Program-made: the position numbers and the translations under genes
Part shown: piece by piece, positions 51,626-63,173 of the stretch
Numbering within the stretch: position 1 is the stretch's first letter
How the letters are laid out: each line of letters starts with the position of its first letter
Notes under the pieces: generated by a model
What the model saw: only the letters and a program-made list of their open reading frames with translations
Told to the model about the DNA's origin: nothing
Database searches by the model: none
Origin: CAWKCE01 sp032127035
GTDB lineage: Bacteria; Actinomycetota; Actinomycetes; JAHEKZ01
DNA length: 64,000 nt
Direction: 5' to 3'
NCBI GenBank assembly: GCA_963848085.1
Contig: CAWKCE010000003.1
Location: 620,001-684,000, forward strand

Positions 51626-52285
51626 ATGGATCTCCAGAACTCGTTCACGGTGCCATCAGACATCGACACCGCATGGAAGACGCTCCTCGACGTCGAGCGG
51701 GTCGCACCGTGCATGCCCGGGGCCACATTGGAGTCGGTCGACGGTGACGAGATGGCAGGCAAGGTCAAGGTCAAGCTTGGACCGGTGAGCATGGTCTACG
51801 GCGGCCAAGCCCGCTTCGTCAGCCGTAACGAGGAGACACACACCGCCGTCATCGAGGGGACAGGCAAAGAGACCCGAGGGACGGGAACTGCCAAGGCGCT
51901 CGTGACGACCAAGCTCGTGAGCGAGGGCGACGACGTCACCCGGGTCGACGTGACCACTGACCTGACGATCACCGGGAAAGCAGCCCAGTTCGGTCGCGGG
52001 GTCATGCAGGACGTTGCCGGGCGGATCATTGACCAGTTTGCTGGCAATCTCGCGATCGTGATGGGCGCCGGCCCGGCGGAAGAGGCTGCCGGGGCGGGAG
52101 GACCGGAGCCGCGGTCCGAGGCGGCCGGTGCCACCAAGGCGGGCGGGCCGCAGCCGATGGCGGCCGACAGCATCGATCTTCTCGGCACCGCGGGGGCACC
52201 GGTCCTCAAGCGGGCCATCCCGGCCCTGGTCGGTGTCGGCATCGTGCTTGCGCTCGTCTTCTGGATCATCAGACGCAAGAGGTAG
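51626..52285 (+). CDS. coxG: CoxG-like SRPBCC protein with C-terminal membrane anchor
   Basis: 219 residues. The first 145 form the CoxG/SRPBCC fold (MDLQNSFTVPSDIDTAWKTL, VAPCMPGA, VKVKLGPVSMVYGG). A flexible Ala/Gly linker follows, then a single transmembrane helix with basic end (ALVGVGIVLALVFWIIRRKR). CoxG tethers CO dehydrogenase to the membrane and can carry quinone, so the tail fits. The ATG follows GGGAGTGTGG. It is the first gene of the cox operon; a possible -10 (TAGCGT) lies at 51571. Confidence 0.92.
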   Translation: MDLQNSFTVPSDIDTAWKTLLDVERVAPCMPGATLESVDGDEMAGKVKVKLGPVSMVYGGQARFVSRNEETHTAVIEGTGKETRGTGTAKALVTTKLVSEGDDVTRVDVTTDLTITGKAAQFGRGVMQDVAGRIIDQFAGNLAIVMGAGPAEEAAGAGGPEPRSEAAGATKAGGPQPMAADSIDLLGTAGAPVLKRAIPALVGVGIVLALVFWIIRRKR

Positions 52286-52363
52286 GCGGTCGGCGACTCG
52301 CCACGCCCCAACGGGGAGCTGCCGCCCATCGGTCAACCAACAGGCACCCACGGGAGGTCGGAC

Positions 52364-53233
52364 ATGCAGACACCGGCACCAGTCGACTACGCCAGAGCGA
52401 CGTCGGTCGACGACGCCATTGCACTCCTCGAGCAGCACGGCGACGAGTCGCGTCTGATAGCCGGTGGGCACAGCCTCATCCCGATGATGAGGCTGCGCTT
52501 GGCACGTCCCGAGGTGCTCATCGACATCAACGATCTCGACGACCTCAAAGGGATCAGCATCGATGGGAACGAGATCGTCATCGGCGCCATGGTTCGCCAC
52601 GCCGAGGTGCTCGACTCGCCGATCCTCGCCGAGCACTACGCGATCTTCCGCGAGGCGGAGAAGGTCATCGCCGACCCGATCGTGCGCAACCGCGGCACCG
52701 TCGGCGGATCCATGTGCCAGGCCGACCCGTCAGAGGACCTGTCCGCTGTCGGAGCAGCCCTCAAAGGAACCGTGGTGATCCGCAGCTCCGGTGGGGCGCG
52801 GACGGTGCCGATGCGTGAGTTCCACGAGGGGCCGTACGAGACCAAAGTCGGGCCTGCGGAGATCCTCACCGAGGTGCGCTTCCCGATCCGCCCGGGCGCG
52901 GGCAGTGCCTACGAGAAGGTCGAGCGCAGGGTGGGGGACTGGCCGGTGGCCTCGGTGGGTGCCTACGTAGTGGTCTCGAGTGGAGTCGTCACCGACTGCG
53001 GGATCGGGCTGACCGCCGTTGGCGCCGAGCACTTCAGTGCGCCGGAGGCGGAGGCCTTCCTGACCGGCAAGGAACCGTCGGAGGAGAACCTGGCGGCCGC
53101 AGCCCAGCTCGCGGCTGACTCGTGCAGCCCCAATGCCGACCAGCGTGGTCCTGCCGACTACAAGCGGCACCTGGCCCGCGAGCTCACCGCGCGCGCGCTT
53201 CGCCGCGCCGCCCAATCCAGCCAGGGGGTCTGA
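52364..53233 (+). CDS. coxM: CO dehydrogenase medium (FAD) subunit
   Basis: 289-residue FAD-binding subunit passing electrons from the iron-sulfur subunit to the acceptor. Family motifs are AGGHSLIPMMRLRLARP and TVGGSMCQADPSEDL. The ATG follows GGGAGGTCGGAC. The order M-S-L is that of form I (true) CO dehydrogenases. Confidence 0.95.
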   Translation: MQTPAPVDYARATSVDDAIALLEQHGDESRLIAGGHSLIPMMRLRLARPEVLIDINDLDDLKGISIDGNEIVIGAMVRHAEVLDSPILAEHYAIFREAEKVIADPIVRNRGTVGGSMCQADPSEDLSAVGAALKGTVVIRSSGGARTVPMREFHEGPYETKVGPAEILTEVRFPIRPGAGSAYEKVERRVGDWPVASVGAYVVVSSGVVTDCGIGLTAVGAEHFSAPEAEAFLTGKEPSEENLAAAAQLAADSCSPNADQRGPADYKRHLARELTARALRRAAQSSQGV

Positions 53234-53235
53234 CC

Positions 53236-53711
53236 ATGCAGGTGACGATGACGGTCAACGGTGAGGAGCACACGCGGGACATCGAGCCACGCATGCTGCT
53301 CGTGCACTTCATCCGTGACGAGCTGCTGCTGCGCGGCACCCACTGGGGCTGCGACACCTCGAACTGCGGCACCTGTGTGCTCTGGGTCGACGGCGAGCCC
53401 GTCAAGAGCTGCACGATGCTGGCCGCGATGGCAGACGGGCGCGAGGTGCGCACCGTCGAGTCGCTGGCCCAGGGCGGGGAGCTCGATCCGGTGCAGAAGG
53501 GGTTCATGGAATGCCACGGCCTCCAATGCGGCTTCTGCACTCCCGGGATGCTGATGACGGGGCGGTGGTTGCTCGACAACAACCCCCATCCATCCGAGGG
53601 CGAGATTCGCGAGGCGATCTCCGGCCAGATCTGCCGGTGCACCGGCTACAAGAACATCGTCGAGGCGATCCAGTGGGCCGCCGACAACCCTGCCACGAGT
53701 GAGGTGACCTC

Positions 53712-53715
<4 letters not shown>
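53236..53715 (+). CDS. coxS: CO dehydrogenase small (2Fe-2S) subunit
   Basis: 159 residues with two [2Fe-2S] sites: the plant-ferredoxin-like N-terminal cluster (GCDTSNCGTCVLWVDG..SC) and the helical C-terminal cluster (CGFCTPGM and ICRCTGY). It is a cytoplasmic electron-transfer subunit. The ATG is two bases after the coxM stop; its end overlaps the coxL ATG by four bases. Confidence 0.96.
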
Positions 53716-56104
<2,389 letters not shown>

Positions 56105-56108
<4 letters not shown>

Positions 56109-57013
56109 CCTCAGCGGCGTTGCAGGACCGCGCGCGGGCGCTCCGGTCGGACCGGGTCGCCTTCGTGCACGCCATGGTCGTCCTGGCGGAGAAGCCCACC
56201 TCAGCCAAACCTGGCGACGAGGCCCTCGTGCTGCCTGACGGCAGCATCGAGGGTTTCGTCGGAGGACAGTGCGCGGAGTCAACGGTCTCCTCGCAGGGGT
56301 TGTCCCTGCTGGCCTCCGGTGACTCCATGCTGCTGCGGATAGCCCCCAACGCGGAGGGCGAGCAGCCCGGAAAGACGGTGGTGCACAACCCGTGCCTGTC
56401 CGGGGGGACCCTGGAGATCTTCATGGAACCGATCCTTCCTGCTCCCCTCGTGGCCGTGCTCGGAGACAGCCCGACCGCTCGAGCGCTGGTCGCCCTTGCT
56501 GCGTCGTTGGGCTTCGAGGCCACAGCGCTCGACGTCGGCGACCTCGAGTCGGCCGACGCGGTGGTCGTGGCGACGCATGGCAAGGGGGAGGAGGAGGCAC
56601 TGGTTGCCTCGGTTCGGGCCGAGGTGCCCTACGTCGGACTGATCGCCAGCCCCAAACGAGGGGCAGCTGTGGTGGGCTCACTCGATCTCCGCGATGAGGA
56701 ACGGGCGCGCATCCACACTCCGGCCGGGCTCGACATCGGCGCCAGAACTCCGGCCGAGATCGCGCTGTCGGTGTTCGCGCAGATGATCGCCGAACGTCCC
56801 CAGGAGCGCCAGGCGCCACGCAGCGTCACCAGCGCGACGGCGTCGAACACCGTGGGCGAGGTCTCGACGGGAGTCGACCCGGTCTGCGGGATGACCGTCA
56901 CGGTCGACGCCGAGGCGCTCTTCGCCGATGTGGAGGGTGAGCGCATCTACTTCTGCTGCCCCGCGTGCCGTCGCGCCTACCTGAAGGAACCAGAGAGATA
57001 CCCGCGGACGTGA
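56105..57013 (+). CDS. XdhC/CoxI-family protein with C-terminal YHS metal-binding domain
   Basis: 302 residues. Residues 1-240 follow the XdhC/CoxI plan (GSIEGFVGGQCAESTV, VVHNPCLSGGTLEIFMEP, VAVLGDSPTARALVALAASLG, GLDIGARTPAEIAL). After a Ser/Thr linker, residues about 255-300 form a YHS domain (DPVCGMTV...YFCCPACRRAYLKEPERY) like those that bind copper or other soft metals. A fusion of cofactor inserter and metal-binding domain suits an enzyme with a Mo-Cu centre. The GTG start overlaps the coxL stop, and its stop codon overlaps the coxD GTG. Confidence 0.9.
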
Positions 57014-57894
57014 GTCTTGCCGACCAGGTCACCGACCCCGGCAGCCTCGCGGACGGGCTCGCCGAGTGCGGTTACCTGACCGAACCCGGGCTGGCAGCAG
57101 CACTGTTCTGCGCCGTGCGGCTCCCTCAGCCGTTGCTGCTCGAGGGGGAGGCTGGAGTCGGCAAGACGCAGGCGGCAAAGTCGCTGGCGACGTTGCTCGA
57201 CACCCCGCTCATCCGGCTTCAGTGCTTTGAGGGGATCGACGCCGCCGAAGCACTCTACGAGTGGAACTACCCACGGCAGCTCCTGGGCATCCGACTTGCC
57301 GAGGCCAAGGGCACCGACCTGGCCGAGGGGTCGCTGTTCGGGCCGGACTACCTCATCCGGAGGCCCCTGCTCGCCGCGTTGGAGCACCCAGGGCCCCGAC
57401 CGGCAGTCCTCCTGATCGACGAGGTGGACCGGGCCGATGAGGAGTTCGAAGCCTTCCTCTTTGAGCTTCTTGCCGAATCGACGGTGACCATCCCCGAGAT
57501 CGGCACACTGACCGCCACCCACCCACCGATCGTCGTGCTCACGTCCAACCGCACGCGCGACCTGCACGACGCACTCAAGCGTCGCTGTCTGTACCACTGG
57601 ATCGACTACCCGCCGCTCGCGCGGGCAACCGCCATCGTGCGAGCCCGAGTGCCGCAGGCGAGTCCCGCCCTCGCCGCCGAGGTGGCAGGGGCGGTGCAGC
57701 GACTACGGAGCCTCGACGTCCAGAAGCAACCCGGAGTCGCGGAGGCAATCGACTGGGTCCGGGCCGCCCAGCTCATGGGGCTCGAGACGCTCGACGAAGC
57801 CGCTGTCGAGGCAACCCTCGGGTCGGTTCTGAAGTATCGCGAGGACCACGACGTTGCCCGGGAGAAGGGTCTCGCCTGGGTCGCCGATGGCTGA
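57010..57894 (+). CDS. coxD: MoxR-type AAA+ ATPase CoxD
   Basis: 294 residues with Walker A GEAGVGKTQ, Walker B VLLIDEVDRADEEFE and sensor LTSNRTRDLHDALKRRC. In Oligotropha CoxD is a chaperone needed to build the copper-sulfur part of the CODH active site. It is paired with the VWA protein CoxE, which overlaps it by eight bases. GTG start at 57010. Confidence 0.93.
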   Translation: MSLADQVTDPGSLADGLAECGYLTEPGLAAALFCAVRLPQPLLLEGEAGVGKTQAAKSLATLLDTPLIRLQCFEGIDAAEALYEWNYPRQLLGIRLAEAKGTDLAEGSLFGPDYLIRRPLLAALEHPGPRPAVLLIDEVDRADEEFEAFLFELLAESTVTIPEIGTLTATHPPIVVLTSNRTRDLHDALKRRCLYHWIDYPPLARATAIVRARVPQASPALAAEVAGAVQRLRSLDVQKQPGVAEAIDWVRAAQLMGLETLDEAAVEATLGSVLKYREDHDVAREKGLAWVADG

Positions 57895-59098
57895 CCTGCC
57901 CGAAATCGTCGCCGCCTTCGGTCATGTGCTGCACGAGGCGGGCGTCCCCGTGACCCCGGAGCGGAGCGCTCGATTCGCCAGGTGCGTCGTCCTGGCCGAG
58001 CCTCGGACGCTGCCTGAGCTCGCCTGGCTGGGGCGCGTCACCTTGCTCAGCAGCCACGATCAGATCGACGTCTTCGACCGGGTGTTCGCCCAGGTGTTCG
58101 CCGGGCAGGTCGACCTGGCCGACTTCCGAGGTGACAGCCCGACCCCCCCGCCCGCATCGGTACTGCCGACCGGCGAGCGTAGCCCCGGTGACCCGAAGCG
58201 GGAGCAGCGTGCCGACTCACAGCCCAGCGGAACGGCGGGACTGCCCGGCGACAGTAACCCTGACCCAGCCGAGGACGACGAACCCTCTGTTCTGGCCGCG
58301 ATGAGCATCCAGGAGCGGCTCGCCGTCAAAGACTTCGCCCAGTGCTCACCTGAGGAAATCGCGCTCATCCAGCAGCTGGTCGACCGTCTCCCGGTCGTAC
58401 CCCCGCTCCGTCAGGCCCGCCGCAGGCGTCGGCACCACGCCGGACGCGCGTTGGACGTACGCGCCACCCTGCGGGCGTCGCACCGGACATCAGGTGACCC
58501 GGTCCGCCGGGTGCACCGACGCCCGACGCAGAGGACGCGGCGTGTGGTGTTGATCGCGGACGTGTCGGGATCGATGGAGCCGTACGCACGGGTGTACCTG
58601 CACCTCATGAGAGGGGCGGTCCGAGCTCTGCACTCCGAGGCATTTGTCTTCGCCACGAGGCTCACGCGCCTGACCCGGGCGCTGAACGCCGCTCATCCGG
58701 ACGTTGCCTATCAGCTGGCAGCCGAGGCGGCCCCCGACTGGTCGGGCGGAACCAGGATCGGCAGGGCGCTGAAGACCTTTGTCGACGACCATGGCCGTCG
58801 CGGCGTCGCCCGTGGCGCGATCGTCGTCATCGTCTCCGACGGCTGGGAGATCGAGGACCCTGCACTGGTGGGCCAAGCGATGGAGCAGCTGTCGCGACTC
58901 GCCTTCCACCTCGTCTGGGTCAACCCTCGGCGCGCCGCGGCCGGGTACCAGCCGATCGTGGGGGGCATGGCGGCGGCCCTCCCGTTCGTGGACACCTTCG
59001 TCAGCGGGCACTCACTTCGGGCACTGGAGGAAGTGCTGGCCGCCATCCAGTCGGCCGCCGACGAGGGCCGCCGCACACCCGGGGCTGCGCACGTCTGA
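57887..59098 (+). CDS. coxE: VWA-domain protein CoxE
   Basis: 403 residues: a helical N-terminal region, a disordered Pro/Asp-rich linker (about 85-135), then a von Willebrand A domain with complete MIDAS motif DVSGSM (225-230), SGGTRIG and VSDGWE. CoxE works with CoxD in maturing the CODH metal centre. The ATG overlaps the coxD end. It closes the cox operon. Confidence 0.93.
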   Translation: MADLPEIVAAFGHVLHEAGVPVTPERSARFARCVVLAEPRTLPELAWLGRVTLLSSHDQIDVFDRVFAQVFAGQVDLADFRGDSPTPPPASVLPTGERSPGDPKREQRADSQPSGTAGLPGDSNPDPAEDDEPSVLAAMSIQERLAVKDFAQCSPEEIALIQQLVDRLPVVPPLRQARRRRRHHAGRALDVRATLRASHRTSGDPVRRVHRRPTQRTRRVVLIADVSGSMEPYARVYLHLMRGAVRALHSEAFVFATRLTRLTRALNAAHPDVAYQLAAEAAPDWSGGTRIGRALKTFVDDHGRRGVARGAIVVIVSDGWEIEDPALVGQAMEQLSRLAFHLVWVNPRRAAAGYQPIVGGMAAALPFVDTFVSGHSLRALEEVLAAIQSAADEGRRTPGAAHV

Positions 59099-59174
59099 CA
59101 GTGTGCAGGACTTGGCCAGCCCTGGGCTTGACCGATCTGCCACCCCGAAGGCAGCCAACGGGGTGTTCCCCGGA

Positions 59175-59327
59175 TCAGTCGGCCATCGCGAGGATGGCTT
59201 CCCGGGTCAGGTTCGGAACCATCTCAGGGTGTTGGGCTTGAGCGTGCTCCGTGACCTTGACGACGAACTCGTCGTCGTCCGCGCCGCTGACGACTTCGCC
59301 ACATGCGCAGGTGACGGTCTTCGACAT
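59175..59327 (-). CDS. Small DUF1059-like protein (50 aa)
   Basis: A 50-residue frame, MSKTVTCACGEVVSG at the start and LTREAILAMAD at the end, with VTEHAQAQHPEM in the middle. Cys7/Cys9 plus the EHAxxxH pattern match the DUF1059 family of tiny conserved proteins. GAAGAAGGGGATTCGTC upstream of the ATG supplies a ribosome site. It is convergent with coxE across 76 bp that include a possible 6-bp hairpin. Function unknown. Confidence 0.7.
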   Translation of the reverse strand: MSKTVTCACGEVVSGADDDEFVVKVTEHAQAQHPEMVPNLTREAILAMAD

Positions 59328-59541
59328 GACGAATCCCCTTCTTCACAGGTGTCGCTCGCGAACCCACCATGGTCTTGGTCACAGTGGATGACAACCCCCG
59401 ACGACTGCGACAGGATCATGTGATGGTTGCCGAGGTTCCCCGGCTTGAGGACACGTGACGCGGAGACGCCGACCATCGCATGAGCACGTATCCGGTCACC
59501 ACGACCACGTCTGACGGCAGCTGGATGGGTGGAGTACCTAC

Positions 59542-60279
59542 GTGATCACCGGGCCGAGGTTGCGAGCGGGAGACGGTCGAATCGTCGTTTCTCAGCTGGC
59601 CAAGAGCTACGGCGAGGGAGACACGGCGGTTCATGCGGTCCGAGGTGTGACGTTCGCGCTCGAGCCGCAGCAGTTCGTGGTCGTGCTGGGTGCCAGCGGG
59701 TCCGGCAAGACGACCCTGCTGAACCTGATCGGAGCCATCGAGGAGCCGACCTCGGGTTCGATCGCGGTGGCAGGTACCGAGGTCACCACGCTTGACGAGC
59801 GCGGACGTACTGCCTATCGGCGCGACCAGCTGGGCTTCGTCTTCCAGTTCTTCAACCTCGTTCCGAGTCTGACCGCGCTGGAGAACGTCGAGCTCATCGC
59901 CGAGCTTGGGGGCGATGGCGCGCGCGAACGAAGCGTCGAGATCTTGGGCCGGGTCGGACTGGGCGACCGGCTCGATCACTTCCCGGGCCAGCTGTCCGGC
60001 GGTGAGCAGCAGCGGGTCGCGATCGCTCGCGCGCTCGTGAAGGGGCCGCCGGTCCTGCTCTGCGACGAGCCGACGGGTGCCCTGGATCTCGAGACCGGAA
60101 GGTCCGTCCTGCGCGTTCTGCGCGACGTCGCCGATGCGGTCGGATGCACGGTTGTCGTTGTCACGCACAACGCCGTGGTCGCACGCATGGCTGACCGTGT
60201 GCTGAGCATGCGCGACGGCTCCGTGGTGTCGGACGAGCTCGTTGACAATCCGGCTCCGCCCGAAGACCTGACGTGGTGA
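59542..60279 (+). CDS. ABC transporter ATP-binding protein, MacB/LolD type
   Basis: 245 residues with Walker A GASGSGKTT, Q-loop FVFQFFNLVPSLTALENVEL split by a turn, signature LSGGEQQR and Walker B VLLCDEPTGALD. The FFNLxPxLTAxENV pattern is that of the MacB/LolD/FtsE group that drives mechanotransmission rather than simple import. GTG start with GGTGGAG 7 bases upstream. The 214-bp gap before it holds no gene. It pairs with the permease that follows after 16 bases. Confidence 0.93.
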   Translation: MITGPRLRAGDGRIVVSQLAKSYGEGDTAVHAVRGVTFALEPQQFVVVLGASGSGKTTLLNLIGAIEEPTSGSIAVAGTEVTTLDERGRTAYRRDQLGFVFQFFNLVPSLTALENVELIAELGGDGARERSVEILGRVGLGDRLDHFPGQLSGGEQQRVAIARALVKGPPVLLCDEPTGALDLETGRSVLRVLRDVADAVGCTVVVVTHNAVVARMADRVLSMRDGSVVSDELVDNPAPPEDLTW

Positions 60280-60295
60280 CGGCGGGCAGGCACAC

Positions 60296-62707
60296 GTGAG
60301 CGTCCTCCGGACGAAGCTGCTGCGGGACCTGAAAGGTCGGCGCTGGCAGGTAGGCGCGGTGCTGCTGACGGTCATGCTCGGGGTGATGTTGTACGCGGCC
60401 TCGTACGACGCCTACCTGAACCTGGAGAGGTCCTACCAACGCACCTACGACCGGCTGGTCTTCGCCGATCTCACGATCAACGGAGGAGACACTGCGGCGG
60501 TCACCTCGTCGGCGGACCAGGCGGCCGGAGTCGTGGCCGTGCAGCGGCGAGCCCAGGCGGACGTGCCGTTCCGGGTGGGTGACTCGCAACGGTTGCTGGG
60601 GCGCATCGTTGGACTGCCGTCGTCGGCGCAGCCTGCCGTGGACCAGGTCGACGTCACAGCCGGCACCTACCTGGATCCGACGAGGGGCGACGGCGTCCTG
60701 GTCGAGCAGCACATGGCGGACCACTTCGGGCTCGGGCCGGGCGACTCCCTCGACGTGCTCCTCGCGGATGGCTGGGTCACCGTCACTGTCCTGGGCACAG
60801 CTGTGTCGCCGGAGTACCTGTGGCCGGCCAGGAGCCGACAGGAGATTCTCACCACCGCCGACGACTTCGGGGTGCTGTTCGTGCCGCAGGCGCTTGTGGA
60901 CCGGGCCGCGACCGGGGTCGTGGTACCGCAGGTCCTGGTTCGCTACGCGGCCGGTTCCGACGCCACGACGCTGGACAGCGAGCTCGGTCGGGCGGCTGCG
61001 GCAGCCGGCGCAACCGGCGTCGTCACCCAGGCGGAACAGGCCTCGAACGCCGCGCTTCAGGAGGACGTCAACGGGTTCGGTGAGCTGTCGTTGATGTTCC
61101 CGCTGCTCTTCCTCGGCGCGGCGTCCCTCGCCACCTACATGCTGCTCAGCAGACTGGTGACCGCCGAGCGGATGCAGATCGGTGCCCTGCGCGCGAACGG
61201 GCTGTCACGTCGAATCATCCTTCGGCACTACCTGGCGTTCGGGCTGGCGATCGGCACGTCCGGGGCGGTCGTGGGCGCCGTCCTCGGTGGAGTTCTCGGC
61301 GCCCTCATCACCGGCGTGTACACCTCGTCACTGTCGATCCCCGACACGGTGGTGGGGTTCCACCCCAGCACGGTGGCCGTCGGCGTCGCGTTCGGCGTCG
61401 TCGCGGGACTTGCCGCGGCCTGGGCACCTGCCCGAGCGGCGCTTCGCGTGTCGCCGGCCGACGCCATGCGAGGCGACACCCCGACGCACGGAGGTCGCGT
61501 CAGCCTGGCCGAGCGGATGCTTCCCCCGCTGCGCCGACTCCCCTCCCGGTGGCGGATGGCGCTGCGCGGCGTGGGGCGCAACCCACGTCGCAGCCTGTCG
61601 ACGGTTGTGGGAGTCGTCCTCGGGCTGGTCCTGGTGTTCGTCAGCTGGGGGATGGTCGACACCACCGAGGTACTGCTCGACCGTCAGTTCGGACAGGTCG
61701 AGCGCCAGTCGTCCCAGCTGTTCTACGAAGGAGCGGTCGCCGATGCCGACGTGCGAGCCGCGGCCGACGCCTCCGGTGTCAGAGCCGCTGAGCCGGTGGC
61801 GCAGCTTGCGGTGGCGGTCTCGGCCGGCGCGCCCGGCGCCCGGTCAGCCGGCTATGGCACGCAGATCGTTGCCTTCCTGCCGGACACCACCATGCACGGG
61901 TTCCTCGCGTACGGCGGGTCGAGCATCGAGCTTCCCGCCGACGGTGTCCTCCTCGGCAGCGCTGCGGGCAGCCAGCTTGGTGTCGCTGTCGGAGACCCGG
62001 TCACCTTGTCGTTCCCGACCCTGAATACCAGCGTGGAGACCTTGGTCGCCGGGTTCGTCAGCGAACCGCTCGGTACGTCGGCCTACATCGCACGCCCAGC
62101 ACTGGACTCACTGCTGGCCGAAGCGAAGCCAGCAGTCAGCTCTGAAGTCCTCGCCGAGCCCGGAGTGGGCTCGGTGATGGTCCAGGCCGCGGAGGGAGCG
62201 AACCCCACGGACGTGCACAGCGAGCTGGCGTCGTTGCCTGGCGTGTCGGTCGTGGTCGACTCGCGGGCGCTGTACGACGTGGCGCAGTCGCTCCTCACGT
62301 TCTTCTACGTGTTCGTCGGCGTCATGCTGGTGTTCGGCGCACTGCTTGCGTTCGCATTGATCTTCACGACGATGTCGGTGAACATCTCGGAGCGCACCGG
62401 AGAGCTGGCCACCATGCGCGCAAGCGGTTTCGGGCTCGGGTCAGTTGCCCGCCTCCTCACCGGGGAGAACGTCCTGCTCACGCTGGCGGGCATCGTGGTC
62501 GGACTTCCCGTCGCGGTCCTGACCGCATCCTTGTTCATGTCGTCGTTCTCGTCCGACCTCTTCCAGTTCGACCTGGTCGTGAGACCAAGGACCCTGGTCG
62601 TGACATCGCTGGCGATGGTGGTGGTGGCGCTGCTGTCGCAGATCCCCGGCATCCGGTCGGTCGGCCGGCTGGACCTCGGTCGGGTGGTGCGCGAACGCTC
62701 GCAGTAG
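60296..62707 (+). CDS. FtsX/MacB-type ABC transporter permease (double FtsX)
   Basis: 803 residues: one transmembrane helix near the N-terminus (WQVGAVLLTVMLGVMLYAA), a large extracytoplasmic domain (about 45-250), three helices around 255-380 with the FtsX domain, then a repeat of the plan (helix near 430-455, second outer domain, three helices at the end). This duplicated architecture is common in actinobacterial exporters of lipids, lipoproteins or peptides. The cargo is unknown. It forms a two-gene operon with the ATPase. Confidence 0.92.
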   Translation: MSVLRTKLLRDLKGRRWQVGAVLLTVMLGVMLYAASYDAYLNLERSYQRTYDRLVFADLTINGGDTAAVTSSADQAAGVVAVQRRAQADVPFRVGDSQRLLGRIVGLPSSAQPAVDQVDVTAGTYLDPTRGDGVLVEQHMADHFGLGPGDSLDVLLADGWVTVTVLGTAVSPEYLWPARSRQEILTTADDFGVLFVPQALVDRAATGVVVPQVLVRYAAGSDATTLDSELGRAAAAAGATGVVTQAEQASNAALQEDVNGFGELSLMFPLLFLGAASLATYMLLSRLVTAERMQIGALRANGLSRRIILRHYLAFGLAIGTSGAVVGAVLGGVLGALITGVYTSSLSIPDTVVGFHPSTVAVGVAFGVVAGLAAAWAPARAALRVSPADAMRGDTPTHGGRVSLAERMLPPLRRLPSRWRMALRGVGRNPRRSLSTVVGVVLGLVLVFVSWGMVDTTEVLLDRQFGQVERQSSQLFYEGAVADADVRAAADASGVRAAEPVAQLAVAVSAGAPGARSAGYGTQIVAFLPDTTMHGFLAYGGSSIELPADGVLLGSAAGSQLGVAVGDPVTLSFPTLNTSVETLVAGFVSEPLGTSAYIARPALDSLLAEAKPAVSSEVLAEPGVGSVMVQAAEGANPTDVHSELASLPGVSVVVDSRALYDVAQSLLTFFYVFVGVMLVFGALLAFALIFTTMSVNISERTGELATMRASGFGLGSVARLLTGENVLLTLAGIVVGLPVAVLTASLFMSSFSSDLFQFDLVVRPRTLVVTSLAMVVVALLSQIPGIRSVGRLDLGRVVRERSQ

Positions 62708-62756
62708 CACCACCGCGCCGGGCGTGGGGCGCAGGGGCCGCCAGACTGTCCCGACG

Positions 62757-63149
62757 TCAGCCGCCGTAGGGGCGGGTGATGATCTCCAGGAGGTGGCCGC
62801 TGGGCTCCTCCCAGTAGCAGCCGCGCCCCCCATCCTTGGTGTTGATCTCTCCTGGCCGGCTCTTTCCTGGGTCGGCCCAGTAGGTCAGGCCCCGCCGCTG
62901 GATTCGGCCGAAGATCACGTCGAACTCTGTCTCGCCGACGAGGAACGCGTAGTGCTGCGGATGTGCCCTGCCCAGCTCGTCGAGCCCGTAGTCGTCGGAG
63001 AAGTCCAAGGAGACGCCGTTGTCCACCTGGACGACGAGGAACGGGCCAAACGACGTGGGCGGAGCGACGCCGAGGATGTCGGCAAGGAACGTCGCCGACT
63101 CCTGCTTGTCCCTGACCGAGACGATGGTGTGGTTGAGCTGGACCGACAT
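62757..63149 (-). CDS. VOC-family (glyoxalase/dioxygenase fold) protein
   Basis: 130 residues in two beta-alpha-beta-beta-beta modules: LNHTIVSVRDKQESATFLADIL at the start (split by a turn) and HYAFLVGETEFDVIF, then CYWEEPSGHLLEIITRPYG at the end. His7, His about 66 and Glu about 122 are in metal-ligand positions. Substrate unknown; candidates are glyoxalase, dioxygenase or antibiotic-binding members. The ATG is behind GAGGGGGTCCC. It follows the MFS transporter gene on the same strand with a 24-base gap. Confidence 0.85.
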   Translation of the reverse strand: MSVQLNHTIVSVRDKQESATFLADILGVAPPTSFGPFLVVQVDNGVSLDFSDDYGLDELGRAHPQHYAFLVGETEFDVIFGRIQRRGLTYWADPGKSRPGEINTKDGGRGCYWEEPSGHLLEIITRPYGG

Positions 63150-63173
63150 CGGGACCCCCTCACGATCAAGGCT

